Shown one piece after another: positions 43,770 through 52,732 of a DNA stretch of 59,256 nt. The stretch lies in the NCBI GenBank assembly GCA_005776475.1, contig SXPB01000094.1:1-59256 (forward strand). The letters are read 5' to 3'. The notes below the pieces were generated by a model, which worked only from the letters and a program-made list of their open reading frames with translations, was not told where the DNA came from and searched no databases. The stretch is from Planctomycetia bacterium. Lineage in GTDB: Bacteria > Planctomycetota > UBA1135 > UBA2386. Every line of letters begins with the position of its first letter. The first letter of the stretch is position 1. A program made the position numbers and the translations under genes.

Positions 43770-45119
43770 ATGGCGTCCCCAGACCCGTTGTTCGCGGTTG
43801 CCGTATTGGTGGTCTTCGCTGCCAGCGCAATCGCCCAGAAGGAGGTAACACCGATCGTGCGCACGCCGGATGCGGCGGCTTCGGCACGGCGTCAGGCGAT
43901 GCAGAACATTGCCCTGGCGCTCGCGGTGCCAACGACGGATGCCAACGATCCGCAGGCGGGGTTGCTGACCGAAGCGGACATGGAAGCGATCGCGCATTTC
44001 CGTTCCGCCACCACCACGGCCACCGGTTTCGAGTTGCTGGTCGCCACCGCCGCGGCGTCGCCGCCGTTCGTGGCGCGGCGAGCGTTCGTGGCTTTGCGCG
44101 ACGCGCACATGGTGGGCAATCCCGCGCGGACCATTCCGTTGTTGCTGGCGGCGATCGATCACCCCGATCCCATCGTTGCCGCCACTGCGATGCCGGTTCT
44201 TGCCCGGTGCACCCGCTACGCGTTGCCGCCGGAGCTTCGCGCCAGCGTCGTCGCGGCTGGCGTCGCGGTATGGCCGAAGGACATGCTCACGCTGCAGTGG
44301 ATCGCGCCAGAGACGTCGAGTCCCACGCATCCGGCGTGGGGTGCCATCGATCCGGCGCACAAGGTCTTCCGGCTCGTCGCGATTGCGGTGGGCACCGGTG
44401 ACCGCAGCTTGATCGACCGGCTGGTGCCGCCGCCGGGCGCCAAGGCTCCGGACCCCAAGGACGATCGCTACCCCCACTACTCATGGTTCGTGCGCAACTG
44501 TCTCGCCCGCGCGGCGCCGAACGTCGATGACGACACGTCGCGCATGCTGTGCAGCTGGTTTCTGCCCGCCGCGAGCGATCGCACACACAACCAGAACGAC
44601 CAACACTGGGCCGAACTGGCCCTCGACGTGCTGTTCGGCGTGTATTGCCATGCGCCCGCGGACCTGCACCCGAACTTCTCCACGCTGCTGCAGAACCGGG
44701 ATGCCAACAACGGGTTTCGTCGGCGGCTGAAGTCGCATCCGGTTCCCGAGGCGCAGTTGCGCCTGCTGTTGCGCCCGCTCGAAGCCGAGTTCGATCGCGA
44801 CCTCGTGTTGGCGTTTCCCGACTACGTGGCGACTGCGATTGCCGGCACCGAAGCGCAGCGAAAGAGCATCGTGGATTTGCTGCAGTGGAAGGTGTGGGTG
44901 CAGGACAACGAGCCACGCGTCGGCCAGACGCATCTGACGGCGGCACACTGGCGCGCGATGCTCGAGGTCCTCGACACGTTGCCGGCGGCGGAACGCGTCG
45001 ACGTGCTCGGCTACATGTTCCAACGCGACCATCTGGCGAACTGGGGCATCGATGTGCAGCCGGCGATGCTGCGTGCCTGCGTCGAACGCGACGCCGCGCG
45101 CAAGCGCATGGCGCGGTAG
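43770..45119 (+). CDS. Secreted alpha-helical (HEAT-like) protein of unknown function
   Basis: 449 aa with signal peptide MASPDPLFAVAVLVVFAASAIAQ. The body is mostly helical, with HEAT-like pairs such as ARRAFVALRDAHMVGNPARTIPLLLAAIDHPDPIVAATAMPVL described here by their positions (residues about 105-150). The C-terminal part has few motifs (HWRAMLEVLDTLPAAERVDVLGY). I do not recognise a family. It lies 123 nt after the kelch gene and converges on the small frameshifted ORF and PPC gene. Confidence 0.65.
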   Translation: MASPDPLFAVAVLVVFAASAIAQKEVTPIVRTPDAAASARRQAMQNIALALAVPTTDANDPQAGLLTEADMEAIAHFRSATTTATGFELLVATAAASPPFVARRAFVALRDAHMVGNPARTIPLLLAAIDHPDPIVAATAMPVLARCTRYALPPELRASVVAAGVAVWPKDMLTLQWIAPETSSPTHPAWGAIDPAHKVFRLVAIAVGTGDRSLIDRLVPPPGAKAPDPKDDRYPHYSWFVRNCLARAAPNVDDDTSRMLCSWFLPAASDRTHNQNDQHWAELALDVLFGVYCHAPADLHPNFSTLLQNRDANNGFRRRLKSHPVPEAQLRLLLRPLEAEFDRDLVLAFPDYVATAIAGTEAQRKSIVDLLQWKVWVQDNEPRVGQTHLTAAHWRAMLEVLDTLPAAERVDVLGYMFQRDHLANWGIDVQPAMLRACVERDAARKRMAR

Positions 45120-45128
45120 CGCCGCGGC

Positions 45129-45306
45129 TCAGCGGGCGTAGAGGCCAGCCGGGGCCCAGCAGGCGCCCGGACCACCGTCGTGACCATCGAGACCGATGGG
45201 CTCTCGATCGGGCCAGGGTGGACGGCGGTGCAGGGAATCGGCCCACTTCCTCGGCCGTCAGGGTGGCGCCCAGAAGGGCCACGGACAGGAGTGCGTTCGG
45301 ATTCAT
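45129..45306 (-). pseudogene. Small secreted peptide gene, apparently frameshifted
   Basis: The minus-strand ATG at 45306 begins MNPNALLSVALLGATLTAEE, a plausible signal peptide. The following frame becomes Arg-rich and shadow-like, whereas the +1 frame reads KWADSLHRRPPWPDREPIG and then DGHDGGPGACWAPAGLYAR to a TGA at 45131-45129, which looks like genuine protein. Removing one base near 45250 would join them into about 58 residues. No family is recognised. It lies between the PPC gene and a convergent gene. Evidence is compositional only. Confidence 0.35.
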
Positions 45307-45381
45307 GCCAGGGTCATCCGGAACCTGGCCGCGTGTTGCAGCCATTCCGGTGCCCCGGCACTCGCCCGGCCGAACGCCCGG

Positions 45382-47085
45382 TCAGAAGGGGCGATCGCCG
45401 AGCACGTAGCTGGCGTCGTTCGACACGGTCAACCCGAGCGAATTGACCACCGGGTCGAAGCACAGCGCCTGCTGGTAGATCTTGAGTCCGAGCGCCGACG
45501 GCGTCCAAGCGAACTGGTAGCCGTACTCACCGTTGCCGGAGGCGTCGGTCAGCACCGCGATCATGATCAGCGGATCGACGCGCACGTAGCATGGCGTCGG
45601 CTGGTTCTGCGGATCGAGGCCGCCGTAGCTGATCAGGAACGGCAACGGGATCGAGCCGTAGCCGAGCGTGTTCGAGGTGCCGATCATGCCGACCACGAAC
45701 GACGACGCGAACGCGCGTTCGACGCGCGTGATGAACGTCGAGCCGAACGCCGGCGTCTCGCCGCTCATGTAGCCGAGCAGCGGGCGCAGGCCGTTGCTGC
45801 CGATGCAGGCGTTGGTCGAGGCCGGTTCGACGCGCGTCGTCGTCGAGACGTAGAGCGCCGGCGTGGAGCCGGTGTGCAGCAGGTAGTTGCCGGTGACCGC
45901 GATCGTCGGGCCCGCGACGCTCAGGTAGTAGACGCCAGCGCGTTCGATCGTGAAGACCATCTTCGCGTGCGTGGTCGAGCCGCCGGAGGCCGTGGTCACC
46001 AGGGTGCCCGCCGCGTCGTAGAGGCGCAGCGTCGAGCCCGCGAGCGGAGTGCCGCCGGTGCCTTCGGCCATCGCCCCGAATGTCGTTGCGCCAGCGCTCG
46101 TGAACAGGAACCAGTCCTCGTCGAGGCTGCCGGTGGTGTTGCCGGTCAGGTCGTCGCCGGGGTTGAACGCGCCCGCGAACGTGGTGGTCGTGTTGTTCGG
46201 CTCCACGCCTTCGGCGGTCGTGTTCGAACCGGGCATGTCGATGAGGGCCGTGCGCAGCGAGTACTTGCCGAGCTTGGTGTAGTCCCACGGCGGCGTGCCG
46301 GCGGCGGCGGTGCCGCCCTTCACGGCGATCGCGTAGCTGCCGGCGAGCAACATGCCGGGATGCGTCAGGTTGGTGATGCGGTGGCTGGCCGAGTTCGACA
46401 CATCCCCAAGACCGATCGCGGTCCAGGCGCCGGGGCCGCCGGTGTGGTAGCGCAGCGCCAGGTTGTCCGCCTGCGGCACGCCGCCGTCGTCGTAGGTGGC
46501 GGCGAGCACGATGCCACGGCCGGTCAATTGGAACGCCCAGTAGTCCTCGTCGGCGGGCGCGCTGACGACCAGTTCGCCTTCCAGCGTGTCGCCGAGAGTG
46601 AATTGCGTCGGCGCGTTGGCCGCGCCGTTCGGTTCGGCGGCTTCGACGGTGTCGATCGGATTGACCGGGTGCACGTAGAAGTCGAGGTCGTAGGCGACCG
46701 CGGTGCCCGACTTGAGGGCGACGCGGGCGACGTAGGAACCCGCCGGCAGGGTCACGCCGCAGTCCGCCATCGTGCCGACGGCGCCGTCGTTCCAGGCGAG
46801 GCGCGTGGTGCCGGTGGCGTCGTAGAAGGCGATGCGGTTGTCGCGCGACAGGCCCAGCAACAGCGTGCCGTTGGCGACCGTGTGCAGGTGGACCTGGCCG
46901 GGCGCCGTCAGGGTGAACGAAAACCAGTCTTCGTCGGCCGTAGTCGCGTAGCTGGCCGCGATGTGCATGCCGGACGTGATCGGCATCGCCGTGGCGGCGG
47001 TGTCGTTCGGTTCGACTTCGTTGACCTTCTGGGCGGGGAGCGTCGCAACCACGGTGGCAGCGGCGAGCAGGGTGAAGATGCGCAT
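45382..47085 (-). CDS. Secreted protein with PPC-type repeats and planctomycete C-terminal module
   Basis: 567 aa from the ATG at 47085 with signal peptide MRIFTLLAAATVVATLPAQ. Three pre-peptidase C-terminal (PPC) like domains follow, each opening with 'EVEPNDTAATAMPI', 'EAAEPNGAANAPTQF' or 'GVEPNNTTTTFAGAF' and containing DEDWFSFTL or DEDYWAFQL. The C-terminal 170 residues hold the shared beta module ending in LGLKIYQQALCFDPVVNSLG. No catalytic domain is present, so it is probably a structural or adhesive surface protein. Confidence 0.82.
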   Translation of the reverse strand: MRIFTLLAAATVVATLPAQKVNEVEPNDTAATAMPITSGMHIAASYATTADEDWFSFTLTAPGQVHLHTVANGTLLLGLSRDNRIAFYDATGTTRLAWNDGAVGTMADCGVTLPAGSYVARVALKSGTAVAYDLDFYVHPVNPIDTVEAAEPNGAANAPTQFTLGDTLEGELVVSAPADEDYWAFQLTGRGIVLAATYDDGGVPQADNLALRYHTGGPGAWTAIGLGDVSNSASHRITNLTHPGMLLAGSYAIAVKGGTAAAGTPPWDYTKLGKYSLRTALIDMPGSNTTAEGVEPNNTTTTFAGAFNPGDDLTGNTTGSLDEDWFLFTSAGATTFGAMAEGTGGTPLAGSTLRLYDAAGTLVTTASGGSTTHAKMVFTIERAGVYYLSVAGPTIAVTGNYLLHTGSTPALYVSTTTRVEPASTNACIGSNGLRPLLGYMSGETPAFGSTFITRVERAFASSFVVGMIGTSNTLGYGSIPLPFLISYGGLDPQNQPTPCYVRVDPLIMIAVLTDASGNGEYGYQFAWTPSALGLKIYQQALCFDPVVNSLGLTVSNDASYVLGDRPF

Positions 47086-47368
47086 GACGGAGCACAGGCG
47101 ACGTTTTCGCGATTGCGGCCAACCCAATCCGCGAATGGGCAGAGAACTCAGGCGCGCGCGTTCGCCTTGGCGAAAGCGTCACGAGCCCGTTGGGCCAGGA
47201 GCCTGGCGAACCCGAGCACGGCATCGTCGCGTTCGGCGGCGATCACGCGCGAGGGCGCGACCCGCGCGCAGAAGGTCGAGATCATCCATCGCATCACGGA
47301 GGCGCCGCGGCAAGCCGCCAGGCTGAACGTCACTGGCGCGTTGCTGGCGGCTCGGCTACGACGCGGCG
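47086..47368. promoter_or_regulatory. Divergent intergenic region between the PPC gene and pta
   Basis: This 283-nt gap lies between two divergent genes and should contain both promoters. A minus-strand ORF of 45-61 codons ending at 47148 has coding-like base use but no recognisable family, so it is not called. I see no repeat, operator or RNA element here. Confidence 0.3.
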
Positions 47369-48280
47369 ATGACCGACGTGCTCGCCCAGTTGCGCACTCG
47401 CGCCAAGGCCCGGCGGGCGCGCATCGTGCTGCCGGAGACTGGCGATCCGCGCACCGTTGCCGCCCGCGACCTGCTGCTGCGCGATGGCCTGTGTGACGTG
47501 GTCTGGGTCGACGATCCGGCGCGCGATCCGCGCCTGCCCGAGGTCGCGCGACTGCTGCACGAACGCCGCAAGCACAAGGGACTCGACGAAGTGCAAGCGC
47601 GCGCGCTGGCGGCGCTGCCGGTGATGTTCGGGGCCGGGCTCGTGGCGCTCGGCCATGCCGACGCTGGCGTCACCGGCGCTGCCCACGCGACTGCCGACGT
47701 GATCCGCGCCGGCCTGTTCTGCATTGGCACCGCAGCGGCGATCCCGCTCGTGTCGTCCATGTTCCTGATGGTGCGAGGGCCCGAGGTGCTCTCCTTCGCC
47801 GATTGCGGCGTGGTGCCCGATCCCGACATCGACCAGCTCGTGCACATCGCTGCCGCGACCGCCGACAACCATCGCCGGTTCACCGGCGAGCAGCCCCGCG
47901 TCGCCTTCCTGTCGTTCAGCACGCGCGGCAGTGCGAGTCACGCGAAGGTCGACAAGATGCGCACCGCGGCGGCGCGCTTTCGCGAGCGACACCCGGCGAT
48001 TCCAAGCGACGGCGAACTGCAGTTCGACGCGGCCTACGTGCCTGCCGTTGCGGCGCGAAAGTGCGCCGACAGCCCCCTGCAGGGCCGCGCCAACGTGTTC
48101 GTGTTCCCGGATCTCGATGCGGGCAACATCGCCTACAAGCTGACCGAACGGATCGCGGGCTTCCAGGCGTTCGGACCGCTGCTGCAGGGCCTGGCGAAGC
48201 CGTATCTCGATCTGTCGCGCGGCTGCAAGGCCGAAGACATCGCCGGCGTCGCCATCATCGCTTCGGCGATGCTCGACTGA
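47369..48280 (+). CDS. pta: Phosphate acetyltransferase (phosphotransacetylase)
   Basis: 303 aa, the size of the catalytic Pta domain, which interconverts acetyl-CoA and acetyl phosphate. Family features are [20 protein letters not shown] at the start, [67 protein letters not shown], the C-terminal [17 protein letters not shown], and [18 protein letters not shown]. These match PF01515. Butyryl-type Ptb enzymes share the fold, so the acyl group is not certain. No ackA is adjacent. Confidence 0.87.
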   Translation: MTDVLAQLRTRAKARRARIVLPETGDPRTVAARDLLLRDGLCDVVWVDDPARDPRLPEVARLLHERRKHKGLDEVQARALAALPVMFGAGLVALGHADAGVTGAAHATADVIRAGLFCIGTAAAIPLVSSMFLMVRGPEVLSFADCGVVPDPDIDQLVHIAAATADNHRRFTGEQPRVAFLSFSTRGSASHAKVDKMRTAAARFRERHPAIPSDGELQFDAAYVPAVAARKCADSPLQGRANVFVFPDLDAGNIAYKLTERIAGFQAFGPLLQGLAKPYLDLSRGCKAEDIAGVAIIASAMLD

Positions 48281-48483
48281 CGCCGGCTCGGCACGTCACA
48301 GCCAGCCGCCGACCGTCGTGCGCACCGCGTTGGTGATCGTGAAGTCGAGCGCATTGGCCGGCGGAGTCCTGTCCTGTTCATCAACGTGGCGCGCTGGTTG
48401 TGACGGCACTTCGCGGAATCCGGCCGGGTGCGGTGCCATCGCAGGATTGCGCGCCAAGTGCGCACCATGGCACACTCGGGTGC

Positions 48484-48783
48484 ATGACGATTCGTGTCTT
48501 CGCGCGCGTGCTGGCTCGCACCGGATGCCGGTCCGCCATGCTGGCGGCGTTGCGCGACAACATGCTGGCTTCGCGTCGCGAGCCCGGTTGCGTGCGGTAC
48601 GAACTGGCGCAGAGCCTCGGCGCGCCCGATGAGTTCGTGACCATCGAAGAGTGGCGCAGCGAAGCCGACGTCGACGCCCACATGCAGACCCCGCACGTCG
48701 CCGCCTTGCTGGCGAAGGTGCCGGCTCTCGTCGCGGCGCCGCCGGAGATCCGCAGTTACCGCACGTTGCCGGATCCGTCGTGA
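48484..48783 (+). CDS. ABM-domain (antibiotic biosynthesis monooxygenase fold) protein
   Basis: 99 aa from the ATG at 48484. The ferredoxin-like ABM fold is shown by TIRVFARVLARTGCR, the REPGCVRYELAQSL turn, FVTIEEWRSEADVDAHMQT and the HVAALL helix. Members include YgiN-type quinol monooxygenases; many have unknown substrates. Its TGA overlaps the GTG start of the next gene (GTGA), suggesting cotranslation with the membrane protein, though a functional link is unclear. The 203 nt before it (48281-48483) hold nothing I can name. Confidence 0.8.
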   Translation: MTIRVFARVLARTGCRSAMLAALRDNMLASRREPGCVRYELAQSLGAPDEFVTIEEWRSEADVDAHMQTPHVAALLAKVPALVAAPPEIRSYRTLPDPS

Positions 48784-50702
48784 GTTCGTCGTACCCGGCC
48801 GCGAACGCAGCGACGCCGGCGCCGGCGCCGGCCCGGTGGCGATGGCCTGTGCTGGCGGTGGCGTTCGTCGGCGCCTGGCTGGGCGCCAGCCAGCTGGAGT
48901 TCCTGTGCGACGACGCGTTCATCACGTTCCGCTACGTGGCGAATGCGCACGACGGGCATGGGCTGGTGTGGAATCGCGAGCCGTTCTTGCCGGTCGAGGG
49001 CTTCACCGGGTTCTCGTGGGCACTGTGTCTGTGGGCGGCGTGGAGCTGGTTTGGCGTCGAGCCACCCGCCAGTGCCAATGCGATGTCGATGGTGCTCGGA
49101 CTCGTGCAGGTGGCGATCGTCGCTGCGGCGGCGCTGCGGCTGCGGGCGCGCGACGGCGCGCGGCTGCCGGACGGCATCGGCTTGTTGGCACTGTTGGTCG
49201 TCGTCGGCAACCGCACGTTCTTGCAGTGGTTCACCGGTGGGCTCGAAACGGCGTTGTGCAACGTCGGCTTCGTCGGTTGGGTCGTGTGGGCGTTTCGACG
49301 CGAACGCGGCACCGCGCGCTGGCTCATGGTCTGGTCGATGCTCGCGGCGCTCACCGCGCTGACGCGACCCGATGGGCTGCTGCTCGTGCTGGCAACCGCA
49401 GCCGTGGCGATGTTCGAACGGTTGCGCTCCGTGCGCACCACGGCGGGAACGGCGACCGGCCTTGCCCCGCTGCTTGCGGTCGTCGCCCACGTCGGCTGGC
49501 GCCGCGTCTACTACGGCGAATGGCTGCCCAACACCTACCACGCGAAGATCGTCGCGGCGTGGCCTGAGGCGGGGCTGCGCTACCTGGCGACGTTCGTGCT
49601 GGAGCACGGCACCTGGATCGTCGCCGGCGTCGCCGTGGTGTGGCTGGTGGTCGAACACGGGCGCCGCCCGACGTTCTTGTGGCGCGTCAGCATGCAGCAC
49701 ACACCAGCGGTCGCAGCGGTCGCCGCAGTGGTGTTCCACGCGGGCTACTACGTGCTGAAGGTCGGCGGCGACCACTTCGAGTATCGCGTGTTCAGCCAGC
49801 TGGTGCCGTTGTCGGTGCTGGCGACTGCCGCGATGGCGGCGCGCCTTGGCAGCGGGCGCATCGTCATGGTGGCCTTGCTGCTGCTCGGCGCTGGCTCGTC
49901 GGTCGGATGGTTGCACTTCGCTTGGACGCGGGACATGCCCGCGCATGGCTTCGTCGCGATCGCCGAACGCTTGCCGGCCGCGCTGCAACCGCTCGGCCGT
50001 TGGTACGACCGCCAACAAGCGTGGCTGCGCTTCCACAACATCGGGCTGCGTTGTCGCCACCACGCGATGATTCTCGCAGACTTCGCGCGGCCGTTTCCGA
50101 CGCGTCTGTCGCTCGTGGAATCGGCGGATGCGGTGCCGGTGTTCGGCGCCGCTGCGGTCGGCATGGTCGGTTGGAGCCTGCCCGACGTCGCGGTGGTCGA
50201 TCTGCACGGGCTCAACGACTGGGTCGTTGCGCGCACGCCGGTCTACGGTGGCGGCCCGCGCGTGGATCGTTCGTTCTTGACGCCGGTGATCGACGGCGCC
50301 GACGCCGATCGCGACGGTTGGCTCGATCGCGCCGAACTGCGCGCCGCGGTGGCGGCGGTGGCGATTTCGCAGGGAGCCGATCCGGCGGGAAGCCACGGCC
50401 CCAACGTCGGTGCCGAGTTCATGGTCGCCGTGCTGTTCGCGATGCAGGCAAGGCAACGGCCCGATGCGATGACGCGCGACGAAGCGCTCGGCATCGCCGA
50501 CATCATGCTCGGCGCCCGCTCGATGGCGCACGAACGCCATCCGCCGCCAGGGTATCTCGCCGAGCTGTCGCCCAACGTCGTGTTTGCCGACGGCAGCGCG
50601 CGGGCGCTGCCGCGTGCCGTTCCGCTCACCGTGGAACGCGTGCGCGAAGTCGAGCAGAAGTGGCGGCAGAAGGCGCGCGACGGCACCCTGCTGGTGAAGT
50701 GA
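48780..50702 (+). CDS. GT-C-like membrane glycosyltransferase with EF-hand and C-terminal DG tail
   Basis: 640 aa from a GTG at 48780. The first 450 residues are polytopic; FLCDDAFITFRYVANAHDGHGLVWN and PVEGFTGFSW match the planctomycete/actinobacterial GT-C lipid-linked mannosyl- or arabinofuranosyltransferase pattern (Asp pair in the first periplasmic loop). WLPNTYHAK is also typical. The soluble C-terminus holds a canonical EF-hand loop at residues 508-519 (DADRDGWLDRAE) and ends with SPNVVFADGSARALPR, which resembles the DG motif of DUF1559 tails. It ends exactly where the next convergent gene ends. Confidence 0.72.
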   Translation: MSSSYPAANAATPAPAPARWRWPVLAVAFVGAWLGASQLEFLCDDAFITFRYVANAHDGHGLVWNREPFLPVEGFTGFSWALCLWAAWSWFGVEPPASANAMSMVLGLVQVAIVAAAALRLRARDGARLPDGIGLLALLVVVGNRTFLQWFTGGLETALCNVGFVGWVVWAFRRERGTARWLMVWSMLAALTALTRPDGLLLVLATAAVAMFERLRSVRTTAGTATGLAPLLAVVAHVGWRRVYYGEWLPNTYHAKIVAAWPEAGLRYLATFVLEHGTWIVAGVAVVWLVVEHGRRPTFLWRVSMQHTPAVAAVAAVVFHAGYYVLKVGGDHFEYRVFSQLVPLSVLATAAMAARLGSGRIVMVALLLLGAGSSVGWLHFAWTRDMPAHGFVAIAERLPAALQPLGRWYDRQQAWLRFHNIGLRCRHHAMILADFARPFPTRLSLVESADAVPVFGAAAVGMVGWSLPDVAVVDLHGLNDWVVARTPVYGGGPRVDRSFLTPVIDGADADRDGWLDRAELRAAVAAVAISQGADPAGSHGPNVGAEFMVAVLFAMQARQRPDAMTRDEALGIADIMLGARSMAHERHPPPGYLAELSPNVVFADGSARALPRAVPLTVERVREVEQKWRQKARDGTLLVK

Positions 50703-52532
50703 TCAGCGGTTGGCGGGCACCGTGACGCCGAGCGGGAAGCGGCGTTGTTCGTCGCCCTTCTGCACGACCAGCGTGATCGTCACCGGCACGTCGGCGGCGA
50801 GCGTCCTTGGCAACGGCACGGTCAGTTCGCGCACGATTGCCTCTGTCGAGGCCGCCACCGTCACCGGTGCTTCGAACCAGCGAAGTTCGCCGAGGTTCGC
50901 TTCGGCCCACACCAGCAGTGGCCCATCGGTGTGGAGCACCACGTGCACCGGCAGTTCGGAACCGACGAACGGTCGCGTGCGACCAGGTCGCGCGTAGCCG
51001 ATCGAGACGCCTGGGAACGGTTGCGCCGGCCACTGCGGATCCAGCGCGAAGCGCTCCAGTGAACCGTCGTGCCATTGCGCGACGAACGTGGGCATCGGCA
51101 GCTGTTTGCCCGGGGACGCGGCCGCCGTGGCGAGTTCGTGCAGAACCGTGTGCCACTCGAACGAACTCGACACTGCACCGTTCAGGTCGGTGCCGGCGGG
51201 CGCCGCCAGCTTGAGGAAGGTGAACTCGGTCTGGCCGTTCAGGAAGCCGAACGCGCCATCGTGCACGCCCGGCGCATCGAACACGCGCAGCGGCTGGCGG
51301 GTCGTGCGCGCGATGTCGAGGATGTCCGCGCGCATCCGTTCGTAGTTGGCCGAGACGCGCAACCACGACGTGCGGTTGTGGTCGAGCACCCAGGCGTGCA
51401 GCGCCACCATGCCAGCGAGGACCACCACCAGCAGGCGCCACGGCAGCGTCGCGAGGCCAAGCCCGAACAGCACGCACAGGCCCAGCGCCGGTTCGTAGGT
51501 GTAGCGCACGTTCTCGAGCGTCGGCAGGTGCAGGCTTTCGAGGCCGACGCCGGCGAGATAGCCGAGTCCGAGCAGCAAGGCACCGATCGCCGCCGCCGCG
51601 CGCGCCGCGCGCTGGCGCAGCGCGGCGAACGTGAGCGCGAGCAACACGCCGTGCGCGGCTGCCATCACCCATGCGATCGTTGTGGGAACGAACGTGTGGT
51701 GCGCGGGCGCCAACAGCACCTGCAGCCAGTCGAGGCACGAGGCGGCGTCGATGCGGCTCGCCTTCCAGCCGTAGCCGGTGCCCGTCCCCCACGTGCCGAG
51801 ACCATGGGCACGCCACGCGAGCCAGGCGAAGAGGCCAAGTGCCATCGGCAGGGTGCGCACGACGGCGAGTCGAAAGCCGACACGGTGCCACGCCAGCAGG
51901 CCCGCCAGCGGCAACACGAAGATCGCCGACTCCTTGGTGCCGACCGCCACCACCGCCGCGAACGCTGCGAGCCCCAGGCCGATGCGCCGCTGGCCTGGGC
52001 GTGCGCAACCGAGCGCCACGTCGTGCACGACCAGAGCGACACTGAGCCAGCAGATCGACATCACGTTGGTGCGCGCGGCGATCCAGTGCGTGACCTCGGA
52101 GTGTCCCGGCCAGCCGGCGAACAGCACCGCCGTCGCGAGCCCCGCCAGCGCCGAGCCGGACAGTCGCCGCACCAACAAGGACCACAACACCGCGGTCAGG
52201 CAGTGCATCAGCGAATTGACGACGTGGTAGCCGAACGCGTCGATGCCGAAGAACGGCTGCTCGCAGAAGAACAGCAGGTCGAGGAACGGTCGATAGAGAG
52301 CGACCGCAGGGATCGCGGCGCCGTCGGGCAGCGGCGGCAGCAAGAACATGCTGCCGAACGACACCTGCAGGGCCTCCGGCAAGGGCGCCCCGCTCGGCAT
52401 CACCCCGTGCCGCAGCACGCCCATGCCGACCATCTGGTGGTCGTCGGCAAGCAGCCCGACACCCGTCCACGCCGCCGTTGCGGTCAGCAGGTGCACGAGC
52501 GCGACCAATGCTGCCGTGACGAGGAAAGCCAT
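50703..52532 (-). CDS. GT-C-like polytopic glycosyltransferase (O-mannosyltransferase type)
   Basis: 609 aa from the ATG at 52532. It is polytopic, with LLADDHQMVGMGVL (Asp pair after the first helix), AFGYHVVNSLMHCLTAVLW, LFAGWPGHSEVTHWIAARTN and VAVGTKESAIFVLPLAGLLAW, the pattern of eukaryote-like and planctomycete PMT/TMTC-type GT-C enzymes. The C-terminal 200 residues are soluble beta-like. It probably transfers a sugar from a polyprenyl phosphate donor outside the membrane. Its stop abuts the stop of the convergent GT-C-like gene with no gap. Confidence 0.72.
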   Translation of the reverse strand: MAFLVTAALVALVHLLTATAAWTGVGLLADDHQMVGMGVLRHGVMPSGAPLPEALQVSFGSMFLLPPLPDGAAIPAVALYRPFLDLLFFCEQPFFGIDAFGYHVVNSLMHCLTAVLWSLLVRRLSGSALAGLATAVLFAGWPGHSEVTHWIAARTNVMSICWLSVALVVHDVALGCARPGQRRIGLGLAAFAAVVAVGTKESAIFVLPLAGLLAWHRVGFRLAVVRTLPMALGLFAWLAWRAHGLGTWGTGTGYGWKASRIDAASCLDWLQVLLAPAHHTFVPTTIAWVMAAAHGVLLALTFAALRQRAARAAAAIGALLLGLGYLAGVGLESLHLPTLENVRYTYEPALGLCVLFGLGLATLPWRLLVVVLAGMVALHAWVLDHNRTSWLRVSANYERMRADILDIARTTRQPLRVFDAPGVHDGAFGFLNGQTEFTFLKLAAPAGTDLNGAVSSSFEWHTVLHELATAAASPGKQLPMPTFVAQWHDGSLERFALDPQWPAQPFPGVSIGYARPGRTRPFVGSELPVHVVLHTDGPLLVWAEANLGELRWFEAPVTVAASTEAIVRELTVPLPRTLAADVPVTITLVVQKGDEQRRFPLGVTVPANR

Positions 52533-52732
52533 GCGCGGTCGCACTCTACGGCGATCGTTGGCGCAACGCACGACACTGAGGGGGAGGCTGCTGGGGCGCC
52601 GACGTCGGGGACGCTGGCGCCGAAGCGGGGAATCGTTCCCATTCCCGAATACTCGGCGCCACACTGCAATTCGGCGTCCCGCCGACGGCATGTCGCCGCC
52701 AGCGCCTACGCCCCACCTCCCTGGAGGTCGTG
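52533..52732. promoter_or_regulatory. Divergent region upstream of the coiled-coil gene
   Basis: This 200-nt gap separates a GT-C-like gene (minus) from the coiled-coil protein gene (plus). A clear GGAGG Shine-Dalgarno sits at its right end, 5 nt before the ATG at 52733, and supports that start over the overlapping GTG. No promoter hexamers or repeats are convincing. Confidence 0.35.

Noticed and set aside
47148..47333. Minus-strand ORF of up to 61 codons between the PPC gene and pta
   Set aside because: Base use is coding-like, but there is no recognisable family, signal or good ribosome-binding site. The plus-strand frame over the same bases has a faint BLUF-like run that is too short and lacks key residues.
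45196..47496. Long plus-strand ORF opposite the PPC gene
   Set aside because: It is rich in Arg, Gly and Val and mirrors a clearly coding minus-strand gene with PPC repeats; a typical high-GC shadow.
48296..48439. Minus-strand 47-codon ORF ending TVGGWL upstream of the ABM gene
   Set aside because: It looks less Arg-rich than most shadows but has no start signal and no recognisable family, so it is not called.
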